Origin: Candidatus Minthenecus merdequi
GTDB taxonomy: Bacteria > Bacteroidota > Bacteroidia > Bacteroidales > Paludibacteraceae
Direction of reading: 5' to 3'
DNA length: 13,299 nt
NCBI GenBank assembly: GCA_018064385.1
Contig: JAGHVI010000140.1
Span: 1 to 13,299 of the forward strand
Shown: in pieces, positions 6,256 to 13,299 of the stretch
Position numbering within the stretch: position 1 is the stretch's first letter
How the letters are laid out: each line of letters opens with the position of its first letter
Notes under the pieces: generated by a model
What the model was told of the DNA's origin: nothing
The model's database searches: none
What the model saw: the letters and a program-made list of their open reading frames with translations, nothing else
Program-made: the position numbers and the translations under genes

Positions 6256-7650
6256 ATGAAGCAACATACTTTAGGCGGAGAGTTCGAGTTGAAAGGTAAA
6301 GGCCTTCACACTGGTGCTCAAGTGTCATTGCGTCTCAAACCTGCTGACATTAACGTTGGTTACATTATTCGTCGCGTCGATTTAATCGGTAAGTCTGAAT
6401 CATTTGAAATGAAAGCACTTGCCGAGCATGTCAAGGCTACCGAACGTGGTACCGTGTTGAAAAAAGGTGACTGCATTGTTTCGACCGTCGAACATTGTCT
6501 CTCTGCTCTTTATGCTCTTGGCATTGATAATTGTATTATGGAGGTTGATGCCCCAGAGTTCCCTATTCTTGATGGTAGTGCTACACAATATGTCGAAGGT
6601 ATAAATAAGGTCGGAATCGTCGAACAGTTGACAGAACGACGCGAGTATATTGTTACAAGCAAAACAACTTTCACAATGGGCGAGTCGAGTATAACTCTTA
6701 TGCCCGATGACCAATTCTCAGTCCAGGTTATGGTCGGATACGATTCTCCTATCCTTTCCAACCAGTATGCTATGTTGGACTCTATGAACAATTATGTTGA
6801 GCAGATTTCATCTTGCCGTACATTCGTTTTTGTCCGTGAGATAGAACAACTTATTAACGCTGGACTTATCAAAGGTGGTGACCTCAACAATGCATTGGTA
6901 ATCTATGATAAGCAAGCCTCGAAGGAGAACCTTGACAAAATTTGTGCTGCTTGTGGACAGACTCCTTGCCAAAATTATCAACTTGGCTATATTAATGGCC
7001 CTTTGAAATTTGCAAACGAACCCGCTCGTCATAAACTGCTTGACATTATTGGCGACATCGCACTCGCTGGTGTTTATATCCGCGGCAGAATAATTGCTGT
7101 TCACCCTGGACATGGCGTGAACACTGCTTTTGCAGCTTCTTTTCGCAAAAAAGTGGCGCGTCAAGAGGTCTCAACACCTGTCATAGATTATGGTGCGAAG
7201 CCTGTTTTCGATATCAATGACATCCGCCGAATGCTCCCTCATCGTTATCCAATGTTGCTCGTTGATAAAATAATGGAGATTGGCGACCAACATATCGTAG
7301 CAGTCAAGAATGTCACTTGCAATGAACCTTTTTTTCAAGGCCATTTCCCTGACGAACTTGTTATGCCTGGTGTGCTCCAAATTGAGGCTATGGCGCAGGC
7401 TATTGGTATCATAATACTCTCACGATTGCCTGACCCAGAAAATTACTCAACTTATTTTATCAACATTAATAACGTTAAATTCCGCAGCAAGGTTGTCCCC
7501 GGTGACACTATGGTGATGAAGATGGTTCTCACTTCACCAATACGACGCGGCTTGGCAAATATCAAGGGATTTATATTCATTGACGGAAAAATTGCCACCG
7601 AGGCTGAAATGGTTGCTGCCATACGTCATAAGGATTCGGAAAATAAATAG
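6256..7650 (+). CDS. lpxC-fabZ: Bifunctional UDP-3-O-acyl-GlcNAc deacetylase / 3-hydroxyacyl-ACP dehydratase
   Basis: A 464-residue fusion. Residues 1 to about 305 are LpxC, the zinc deacetylase that commits UDP-3-O-acyl-GlcNAc to lipid A: zinc ligands His80 (STVEHCLS), His259 and Asp263 (ARHKLLDIIGD), general base Glu79 and His286 in HPGHG. After a short linker, residues 318-464 are FabZ, the dehydratase of fatty acid elongation, with LPHRYPMLLVD, catalytic His363 (QGHFPDE) and Glu377 (14 residues on, as in E. coli). Fusion is the normal form in Bacteroidetes and joins two enzymes competing for the same hydroxyacyl-ACP pool. The ATG lies 2 bases after the end of an R1 repeat, which separates it from lpxD; in a compact lpx operon this gap would be short. 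LpxA follows after 22 bases. Confidence 0.97.
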   Translation: MKQHTLGGEFELKGKGLHTGAQVSLRLKPADINVGYIIRRVDLIGKSESFEMKALAEHVKATERGTVLKKGDCIVSTVEHCLSALYALGIDNCIMEVDAPEFPILDGSATQYVEGINKVGIVEQLTERREYIVTSKTTFTMGESSITLMPDDQFSVQVMVGYDSPILSNQYAMLDSMNNYVEQISSCRTFVFVREIEQLINAGLIKGGDLNNALVIYDKQASKENLDKICAACGQTPCQNYQLGYINGPLKFANEPARHKLLDIIGDIALAGVYIRGRIIAVHPGHGVNTAFAASFRKKVARQEVSTPVIDYGAKPVFDINDIRRMLPHRYPMLLVDKIMEIGDQHIVAVKNVTCNEPFFQGHFPDELVMPGVLQIEAMAQAIGIIILSRLPDPENYSTYFININNVKFRSKVVPGDTMVMKMVLTSPIRRGLANIKGFIFIDGKIATEAEMVAAIRHKDSENK

Positions 7651-7672
7651 ATTATATCATACCTTTTTTATA

Positions 7673-8449
7673 ATGAAACAACTCTTAGCTTACGTGCATC
7701 CTGATGCACAACTCGCATCAAACGTGGTCGTTGAGCCTTTTGTTACCATCGATAAGAACGTGAAAATTGGTGCTGGAACACACATCGGAAGCAATGTAAC
7801 CATTCTCGAAGGAACGACTATCGGTGATAATTGCAATATCTTTCCTGGCGCTGTGATTGGTGCTATCCCTCAAGATCTCAAGTTCCGTGGCGAGAAAACA
7901 GAAGTGATTATTGGCAACAATTGTAATATCCGCGAGTGTGTTACCATTCATCGAGGAACTGCTTCAAGGGGGCGTACAATTATTGGCAATAACTGCCTTA
8001 TTATGGCTTACTGCCATGTGGCTCACGATTGTATCTTGAACAATAATATTATTATGAGCAACTGTACTCAGTTAGCTGGCGAATGTGTAATTGGCGATTA
8101 TGCTGTCATTGGCGGTGGAACGCTCGTACATCAGTTCACCCACATCGGTTGTCATAGTATGATTCAAGGCGGCTCTCGCATCAATAAAGATATTCCTCCT
8201 TACATCACCGCTGGTCGCGACCCTATCACATACGCTGGAATCAATTCAATAGGTCTTCGTCGTCGTGGTTACTCAAACGACCAGATTAACACTATTCAGG
8301 ATATTTACCGACTCATATTCAACTCTGGTATGAATGTTTCTGATGCTGTTGAGCGTATTGTAAATGAACTGCCAGCTACTGCCGAGCGAGACGAGATTAT
8401 TCTTTTTATCCGCGAATCTTCTCGCGGTATCCTCCGTAGCGGTAGATAA
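7673..8449 (+). CDS. lpxA: UDP-N-acetylglucosamine 3-O-acyltransferase
   Basis: LpxA performs the first step of lipid A synthesis, moving a 3-hydroxyacyl chain from ACP to the 3-OH of UDP-GlcNAc. The 258-residue protein is a hexapeptide-repeat beta-helix (about 8-180) with a helical C-terminus. Catalytic His118 is in HVAHDC (His125 in E. coli); His153 in VHQF matches E. coli His160. Gly166 aligns without gaps to Gly173, the acyl-chain ruler in E. coli, so a long chain is not blocked there. The frame is open upstream to 7580 inside fabZ, but I choose the ATG at 7673 because MKQLLAYVHPDAQ is the family's normal start. It lies 22 bases after lpxC-fabZ and 24 before the next gene, within one operon. 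Confidence 0.96.
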   Translation: MKQLLAYVHPDAQLASNVVVEPFVTIDKNVKIGAGTHIGSNVTILEGTTIGDNCNIFPGAVIGAIPQDLKFRGEKTEVIIGNNCNIRECVTIHRGTASRGRTIIGNNCLIMAYCHVAHDCILNNNIIMSNCTQLAGECVIGDYAVIGGGTLVHQFTHIGCHSMIQGGSRINKDIPPYITAGRDPITYAGINSIGLRRRGYSNDQINTIQDIYRLIFNSGMNVSDAVERIVNELPATAERDEIILFIRESSRGILRSGR

Positions 8450-8473
8450 TTATCAGTTGAATAACCTAGTATA

Positions 8474-9739
8474 ATGAACCAGAAAGACCAAATAATTGAT
8501 TTAATCAAGCAAGAAGTGATTCCAGCAATTGGATGCACCGAACCAATAGCAGTGGCTTTGGCTGTTGCAAAAGCTTCTGAAACCCTTGGCTCTGTGCCCG
8601 AGAAAATCGCCGCACGTCTCAGCGCAAATATCATTAAGAATGCAATGGGAGTTGGTATCCCGGGTACTGGTATGGTCGGCTTGCCAATTGCAATAGCTCT
8701 CGGCGCAACAATCGGCAAGAGCGAATACCAACTTGAGGTGCTGCGCGATTGCTCTTCTGCTGCCGTTGAAATCGGTCGCCAGATGATTGATCGAGGTGTA
8801 ATTAACGTCGAACTTAAACCGACCGACGAAAAACTATATATCGAAATTGAGGTATCAGGAAATGGACATACCGCTCAAGCAACAATAGCCTCGAACCATA
8901 CCAATTTTGTTCATATCGAACGCGATGGTAATGTGCTTCTTCATAAGGATATTTCATCTTCCCAAAGTGCTGGAGCGCAGGTCATACAGTTGAATATGCG
9001 CATGGTTTACGACTTTGCTATGAACACTCCTCTTGAAGATTTGCGTTTTATCCTTGAGGCTCGACGTTTGAACGATGCTGTTTCTCACCACTCGCTTGAT
9101 GGCAATTTTGGTCACGAAGTAGGACGTGTTATGACCACGTCACCAGAACTTTTCGGCGAAACAGTTTATTCGCACGTTGTTGGACGTACTGCTGCTGCCG
9201 CTGATGCTCGAATGGCTGGTTGCCCTATGGCTGTTATGAGTAACTCAGGTTCCGGTAACCAGGGTATTGCTGCAACAATGCCTGTTGTCGCTTACGCTGA
9301 CGATATTAAAGCCTCTGACGAGCAACTTATCCGTGCCTTGACGCTGTCCCACCTTACTGCTATTTTCATTAAGCAAAACCTCGGACGTCTCTCGGCTCTT
9401 TGTGGTTGCGTAGTGGCTTCCACTGGTTCGGCTTGTGGTATAACATACCTTATGGGCGGTTCCTACGACAACATCTGCTATGCGGTCAAGAATATGGTTG
9501 CAACGCTCACCGGTATGCTTTGTGATGGTGCAAAACCTTCTTGTGCTCTAAAACTTGCCACTGGTGTCAGCACTGCACTTATGTGTGCAAAACTTGCTAT
9601 GAACAATCATTATGTATCCTCGGTTGAGGGTATTGTTGACGACTCGGTTGATAAATCTGTTCGTAATATGACTTCAGTTGGTCGCGATGGTATGGTTGAA
9701 ACAGATAAACTTGTCCTCAAAATTATGACTACAAAATAA
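8474..9739 (+). CDS. L-cysteine desulfidase / UPF0597 L-serine dehydratase-family iron-sulfur enzyme
   Basis: A 421-residue cytoplasmic enzyme of the family that includes archaeal L-cysteine desulfidase and enterobacterial CyuA/YhaM. Known members use a [4Fe-4S] cluster to convert L-cysteine to sulfide, ammonia and pyruvate; serine dehydratases share the fold. The GCTEP motif carries Cys21, and Cys310 (ALCGC), Cys350 and Cys357 (LCDGAKPSC) have the spacing of the other three cysteines reported as essential in the Methanocaldococcus jannaschii enzyme (40 and 7 residues apart). SGSGNQG at 258-264 is also typical. Substrate choice between cysteine and serine cannot be read from the sequence. It lies 24 bases after lpxA with no promoter visible between, so it probably ends the lipid A operon; a terminator follows. 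The link to lipid A is not obvious. Confidence 0.9.
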   Translation: MNQKDQIIDLIKQEVIPAIGCTEPIAVALAVAKASETLGSVPEKIAARLSANIIKNAMGVGIPGTGMVGLPIAIALGATIGKSEYQLEVLRDCSSAAVEIGRQMIDRGVINVELKPTDEKLYIEIEVSGNGHTAQATIASNHTNFVHIERDGNVLLHKDISSSQSAGAQVIQLNMRMVYDFAMNTPLEDLRFILEARRLNDAVSHHSLDGNFGHEVGRVMTTSPELFGETVYSHVVGRTAAAADARMAGCPMAVMSNSGSGNQGIAATMPVVAYADDIKASDEQLIRALTLSHLTAIFIKQNLGRLSALCGCVVASTGSACGITYLMGGSYDNICYAVKNMVATLTGMLCDGAKPSCALKLATGVSTALMCAKLAMNNHYVSSVEGIVDDSVDKSVRNMTSVGRDGMVETDKLVLKIMTTK

Positions 9740-9761
9740 TCATATATGCTGATGAAATCGT

Positions 9762-9803
9762 AAAAAAGTAGAGTGCGTAACTGATTACACACTCTACTTT
9801 TTT
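9762..9803. terminator. Strong bidirectional intrinsic terminator
   Basis: AAAAAAGTAGAGTG (9762-9775) pairs perfectly with CACTCTACTTTTTT (9790-9803). After one mismatch the stem continues with GTAA/TTAC around a CTGA loop. Flanking A and T runs give a U-tract in both directions, so it can end both the plus-strand lipid A operon and the converging guaA-add-lipoprotein operon. A second small hairpin (CACCAT/ATGGTG, 9811-9828) lies beside it. Confidence 0.9.
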
Positions 9804-9850
9804 ATTGCCTCACCATCACTAAATGGTGAATTTTAGCATTTACCTATAGT

Positions 9851-10549
9851 TTAGTCTTTCAGACTGTTGTCAATAAAGTTAATTGGGAATGAGAATTCTT
9901 TCACATCGCTGCCACTGACTTTGTATTCTTTTGAATGAAGTTGAAGACCGATGAACTCATCCCATGCCTCTGCGTTGTAGTGCGAAATAGTACTGTCAAT
10001 CCAAATAGAATTATTCTGGTTGAAGTTGCCGGAGTTGATATATTTTATAAACTCTTCATAACTTGATGCCATACGGGTGCCGACTTGATTGTATGTACCC
10101 CAATAGCGGAGTTGATGAGAACCCATATTGAATTGGTTGCCAATTTTCTTGACTGCATCGTATGCGTATGACATTGTCAGCATTGGTTTGTATTCTCCAA
10201 TCCCGCTATTATTTGGATATATTGTGAGTGTGAGGTTGAAAACCTTGCCTTGAGAGTTGGTTGAGTCGATTACCTCTATACAATATGATTCACCCATATA
10301 CATCATAACAGTCCCATAATCTTCATAGCCTTTACTTTTGAGCATATTGGCAATCTCTTCATGTGTTTTGCCAAGCTGATCTTTGCCAAGATTGAAAGTG
10401 TTCACAATTGGGTTTACTGTGATTGTATCCGTCACCTCAGGATTGTCGTGTTGAGGGTCGTCTGGCTCTTTTGAGTCGTCTTTGCTGCAACTTGTCGCTG
10501 CGAAGGCAACCATCATTGCGATGAATGCCATTGAAATGATTTTTTTCAT
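9851..10549 (-). CDS. Predicted surface-exposed lipoprotein of unknown function
   Basis: A 232-residue protein with a signal peptidase II signal: MKK, a hydrophobic stretch, then AATSC with Cys21 as the lipidated residue. The cysteine is followed by Ser-Lys-Asp-Asp, which resembles the K(D/E)2-type lipoprotein export signal described for Bacteroidetes, so the protein may face outward on the outer membrane. Residues about 22-45 are an acidic, proline-rich linker; the remainder (alternating beta-type stretches, few charged clusters) matches no family I can name. The start lies 10 bases after the add stop, so it is read with guaA and add. A purine-related role such as nucleoside binding is only a guess from context. 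Confidence 0.82.
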   Translation of the reverse strand: MKKIISMAFIAMMVAFAATSCSKDDSKEPDDPQHDNPEVTDTITVNPIVNTFNLGKDQLGKTHEEIANMLKSKGYEDYGTVMMYMGESYCIEVIDSTNSQGKVFNLTLTIYPNNSGIGEYKPMLTMSYAYDAVKKIGNQFNMGSHQLRYWGTYNQVGTRMASSYEEFIKYINSGNFNQNNSIWIDSTISHYNAEAWDEFIGLQLHSKEYKVSGSDVKEFSFPINFIDNSLKD

Positions 10550-10559
10550 AATAGATTTT

Positions 10560-11558
10560 TTAATTGATTGTTTGAATATAGTTTTCCAATTCTTTTTGTA
10601 ACTTTTTTTTCTCTTCGTCTGAAAGAAATGATGCTTTTATTGAGTTGGTGCGCAGTTGTCTGATTTCTGCATCTGTCAGGTTGAATGTTTCTATCACCTT
10701 TTGCCACTCATCGTATATTGTTGTACCCTCAATTGTTGGGTCGTCTGTGTTGATTGTTACCAATATACCAGCCTCAATGAATTTGCGGAGAGGTAAATCT
10801 TCGATGTTTTCTATTGCATGCGTCTGTAGATTACTGGTTGGACACATTTCTACTGGTATTTGCCTGTTGGCAAGCTTCTCTATGACTTCTGGATTTTCCA
10901 TTGAATGAGTGCCATGACCTATGCGCCGTGCTCCCATATCAATAGCTGCCAAGATGCTTTCGGCTCCTGCTGCTTCGCCTGCGTGAATGGTGAATGGGAT
11001 ATCAAGTTCACGTGCTAACTTGAACAAGTCTTCGTACCATTTGGTAGGATAAAGAGCTTCGGCACCTGCAAGGTCAACACCAACCACACCATCTGCGATA
11101 AACTGTTTAGCCACCTGAATAGTCTCTTTGTTCACTGTATCGTTGTCGCCACGCATACAACAAAGGATTAGTCTGCAGTTCATTTTGCTGCGTTTCATTC
11201 CCTTGACAGCAGCTCTGACAACCTGCCCCTGAGTTAGCCCTTTGTCGCAACATTTTGATGGAGCAAAACGAACCTCTGCGTATGCCAAGTCTCTATCGCT
11301 AAGTTCTTCGCACAGGTTGAACATTGCGGTTTCAATGCCAATTTCTGTTTGTAGCAAACTGCAAGGAAACTCGAATTTTTCAAGAAACTCATTCAGGTTA
11401 GTGCAGTCTGGTGATACTCTCATCATCATTGTCAGTTCTTCATCGCTTTCCGGTATGCTGATTTGCTGAAGTCGTGCCAATTCACGGGCAGATTTCAACG
11501 AAATCGCACCATCCAAATGCAGATGAAGGTCTATGGCTTTCGAGATGTTTATTCCCAT
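10560..11558 (-). CDS. add: Adenosine deaminase
   Basis: The enzyme deaminates adenosine to inosine (and deoxyadenosine to deoxyinosine) with a metal ion in the cytoplasm, for purine salvage. The 332 residues match the bacterial family's length. Zinc ligands are visible as His12 and His14 (HLHLDG), His192 (HAGE, with Glu195 as proton donor) and Asp272 in NTDDP; His215 lies in IGHGTHS and CPTSNLQT is at 239-246. The CPTSNLQT form suits adenosine deaminases better than adenine deaminases, though I cannot prove substrate choice. Its ATG lies inside the end of guaA (10-base overlap, ATGGGAATAA), so translation is coupled. The lipoprotein gene follows after 10 bases. Confidence 0.93.
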   Translation of the reverse strand: MGINISKAIDLHLHLDGAISLKSARELARLQQISIPESDEELTMMMRVSPDCTNLNEFLEKFEFPCSLLQTEIGIETAMFNLCEELSDRDLAYAEVRFAPSKCCDKGLTQGQVVRAAVKGMKRSKMNCRLILCCMRGDNDTVNKETIQVAKQFIADGVVGVDLAGAEALYPTKWYEDLFKLARELDIPFTIHAGEAAGAESILAAIDMGARRIGHGTHSMENPEVIEKLANRQIPVEMCPTSNLQTHAIENIEDLPLRKFIEAGILVTINTDDPTIEGTTIYDEWQKVIETFNLTDAEIRQLRTNSIKASFLSDEEKKKLQKELENYIQTIN

Positions 11559-13072
11559 TCTATTGTTGCAGGTGGTTTTGATGTAATGTCATAAACAATG
11601 CGATTGACTCCTTTCACTTCGTTGACAATGCGGCGTGAAATAATTTCAAGAACATCGTAAGGTATGCGTGCCCAGTCAGCCGTCATTCCGTCTATCGAGG
11701 TCACAGCACGAATGCCTAAAGCATAGTCGTAGGTGCGTTCATCACCCATTACCCCAACGGACTGTAAGTTGGTCAGCACAGTGAAGTATTGCCAGATGTC
11801 ACGATCCAATCCTGCTTTGGCTATCTCTTCACGAAGAATAGCATCACTCTCGCGGACAATATGCAACTTTTGTTCGGTGATGTCACCGATTATGCGTATT
11901 GCAAGACCTGGACCGGGGAATGGTTGACGCCATACGATGTGCGAAGGTATGCCGAGTTTCTCGCCAAGTACACGCACCTCGTCTTTGAAGAGTACATTGA
12001 GAGGCTCAACTAATTTGAACTTCATATCTTTAGGCAGACCTCCAACGTTGTGATGAGATTTTATTGTTTGAGCAGTCTTTGTACCACTCTCTATCACATC
12101 TGTGTATAACGTGCCTTGTGCCAGAAAGTCGAACTCACCCAGTTTGCGACACTCCTCGTCAAAGCAATAAACAAATTCGTTGCCGATAATCTTGCGTTTG
12201 CGTTCAGGCTCTGTAACACCTGCCAGTTTGCCGAGAAACCTTTCCTTTGCATCAATACGTACTACGTTTATTCCAAAAAGGTCTTGGCACATGCCCATCA
12301 CTTGGTCACCCTCGTTTTTGCGCAACATACCATGGTCAATGAACATACAGGTCAGTTGTTTGCCTATCGCTTTCTGAATAAGTACAGCCACAACTGTCGA
12401 ATCAACACCACCCGACAATCCGCAAAGCACTTTCTTGTCGCCTACCTGTTTGCGAATTTTCTCTATCTGCATCTCGATGTAGTTTTCCATCGACCATGCT
12501 TTCTTGGCTTTACAAATGCCGAATATGAAATTCGAGATAATATCGTTGCCAAACTCTGAACCTCGTACTTCAGGGTGGAACTGCACAAGATAAAGTCCCC
12601 GTTTCTCGTCCCAAGCTGCAGCACAAATGTCATTGTCGCTTACTGCACCTGTGGTGAACCCTGGAGCAACAGCGGCAACATAGTCGCCGTGCGACATCCA
12701 AACGTTCTGACGTTCAGGAAGTCCACGAAACAGAGGACAGTCGTTCTTGACTTTTATCGGCATACGGCCGAACTCTTTTGTCGTGCCACGCTCAATGCGC
12801 CCTCCGAAGTGCTCTGTCGTAAGTTGCATACCATAGCAAATGCCAAGCACAGGAATGCCAAGATTGAAAATCTCAGGGTCGCAGTGGTAAGCATCCTCAG
12901 CGTATATACTCTTAGGTCCGCCCGAAAACACGATGCCTTCAACGTCGCCACGTGATTTTATATCGGCAGCAGTAATCTCGTGAGGTTTCAACTCAGAATA
13001 AACCCCCATCTCGCGAATACGGCGTGCTATCAACTGGTTGTACTGGCTGCCAAAATCTAATACTAATATCAT
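11549..13072 (-). CDS. guaA: GMP synthase (glutamine-hydrolysing)
   Basis: GuaA aminates XMP to GMP using ATP and glutamine. The 507-residue protein has a class I glutamine amidotransferase domain (about 1-190) with the triad Cys79 (GICYGMQ), His166 and Glu168 (QFHPEV), an ATP-pyrophosphatase domain with the PP-loop SGGVDS (220-225), and the C-terminal dimerisation domain ending in ITSKPPATIEWE, the family's normal terminus. MILVLDFGSQ is a typical start, so the ATG at 13072 is secure, although it touches the end of an R1 repeat with no spacer: the whole leader and any promoter must lie within the repeat or beyond. No purine riboswitch is recognisable upstream. It is the first gene of the guaA-add-lipoprotein operon. 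Confidence 0.97.
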   Translation of the reverse strand: MILVLDFGSQYNQLIARRIREMGVYSELKPHEITAADIKSRGDVEGIVFSGGPKSIYAEDAYHCDPEIFNLGIPVLGICYGMQLTTEHFGGRIERGTTKEFGRMPIKVKNDCPLFRGLPERQNVWMSHGDYVAAVAPGFTTGAVSDNDICAAAWDEKRGLYLVQFHPEVRGSEFGNDIISNFIFGICKAKKAWSMENYIEMQIEKIRKQVGDKKVLCGLSGGVDSTVVAVLIQKAIGKQLTCMFIDHGMLRKNEGDQVMGMCQDLFGINVVRIDAKERFLGKLAGVTEPERKRKIIGNEFVYCFDEECRKLGEFDFLAQGTLYTDVIESGTKTAQTIKSHHNVGGLPKDMKFKLVEPLNVLFKDEVRVLGEKLGIPSHIVWRQPFPGPGLAIRIIGDITEQKLHIVRESDAILREEIAKAGLDRDIWQYFTVLTNLQSVGVMGDERTYDYALGIRAVTSIDGMTADWARIPYDVLEIISRRIVNEVKGVNRIVYDITSKPPATIEWE

Positions 13073-13206
13073 AAGGGTGGTTCTATTAATTATGTTTTTA
13101 AGTTACAAGGCGGATGGTTCATTGTTGGACGCTTTTGAGTTTATTTTGCATCTTGCTGCTTGTCAGTCGGTCACATAGCCCGCTATGCTCCCTTCTTTCG
13201 CACAGC
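13073..13206 (-). repeat. R1 dispersed repeat, copy C, forming the guaA leader
   Basis: Read on the minus strand this is the counterpart of copy A, but in opposite orientation. It contains GCTGTGCGAAAGAAGGGAGC, the hairpin CATAGC-GG-GCTATG (13174-13187), GACCGACTGACAAGCAGC, CTCAAAAGCGTCCAA and the end motif AATTAATAGAACCACCCTT, which runs straight into the guaA ATG. The repeat may extend rightward: TGCTGTGCG is also present in copy B-right. The next bases hold an odd-length palindrome, AGTCGA-A-TCGACT, at about 13210-13222. No good -7/-33 pair is seen for guaA in this stretch. Confidence 0.88.
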
Positions 13207-13259
13207 AACAGTCGAATCGACTACTGCTACTACCATGACGGTATCTGCAAACCAGGGTC

Positions 13260-13299
13260 CTAACCATCAAGGCGTAATCTTTGCATACGCTCCTGCAAC
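13260..13299 (-). CDS. Possible C-terminal end of an unidentified gene (partial)
   Basis: On the minus strand a frame entering from the right edge reads LQERMQRLRLDG and stops at 13260-13262 (TAG). The composition (Arg, Leu, Gln, Glu) looks like a real helical C-terminus, and the gene would run in the same direction as guaA. Twelve residues are too few to name it. A plus-strand frame is also open here across the edge, so this may equally be non-coding sequence next to R1. Confidence 0.3.
   Translation of the reverse strand, partial: LQERMQRLRLDG

Noticed and set aside
7580..7672. N-terminal extension of LpxA from within fabZ
   Set aside because: LpxA proteins start at about MKQLLAYVHP; the extra 31 residues are the FabZ coding region read in another frame.
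1..13299. CRISPR array, toxin-antitoxin, restriction or other defence system
   Set aside because: There is no regularly spaced repeat array, and every long reading frame is assigned to housekeeping, envelope or unknown lipoprotein functions.

Overview
The window looks like chromosomal DNA of a Bacteroidetes bacterium, most likely order Bacteroidales (Prevotella-like). Supporting signs are a fused LpxC-FabZ protein, a protein with the gliding-motility/type IX secretion C-terminal domain, a lipoprotein with an acidic Bacteroidetes-style surface-export motif after its cysteine, and promoters of the Bacteroidetes type (TTTG, 19 bases, TAnnTTTG). I see no tRNA, rRNA, CRISPR array, transposase or phage gene.

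Layout. (1) 269-2665, minus strand: a tightly packed three-gene operon, membrane protein > HD-domain phosphohydrolase > lpxK. (2) 2666-2818: a divergent promoter region. (3) 2819-4087, plus: a predicted type IX secretion cargo protein. (4) 4188-9739, plus: a Wzz-like membrane protein, lpxD, lpxC-fabZ, lpxA and an iron-sulfur L-cysteine desulfidase/serine dehydratase-family enzyme, closed by a strong bidirectional terminator at 9762-9803. (5) 9851-13072, minus: guaA > add > a surface-type lipoprotein, read toward the same terminator. (6) 13260-13299: perhaps the last codons of another minus-strand gene.

Function. The centre is an outer-membrane module. LpxA, LpxC and LpxD carry out the first steps of lipid A synthesis, the FabZ half supplies the 3-hydroxyacyl branch of fatty acid synthesis, LpxK phosphorylates the lipid A precursor, and the Wzz-like protein may set polysaccharide chain length. 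The right-hand operon joins GMP synthesis and adenosine deamination (purine interconversion) to an unknown lipoprotein.

The least ordinary feature is a modular family of non-coding repeats (called R1 and R2 here). R1 occurs at both window edges in opposite orientations and as an inverted pair between lpxD and lpxC. Its terminal motif encodes the last residues and stop codon of LpxD and lies directly against the start codons of lpxC (2 bases) and guaA (0 bases). Two R1 copies carry a short hairpin in which both arms have changed together, suggesting the structure is under selection. Everything else is ordinary Bacteroidales gene content; I do not see a convincing new multi-gene defence or metabolic system.
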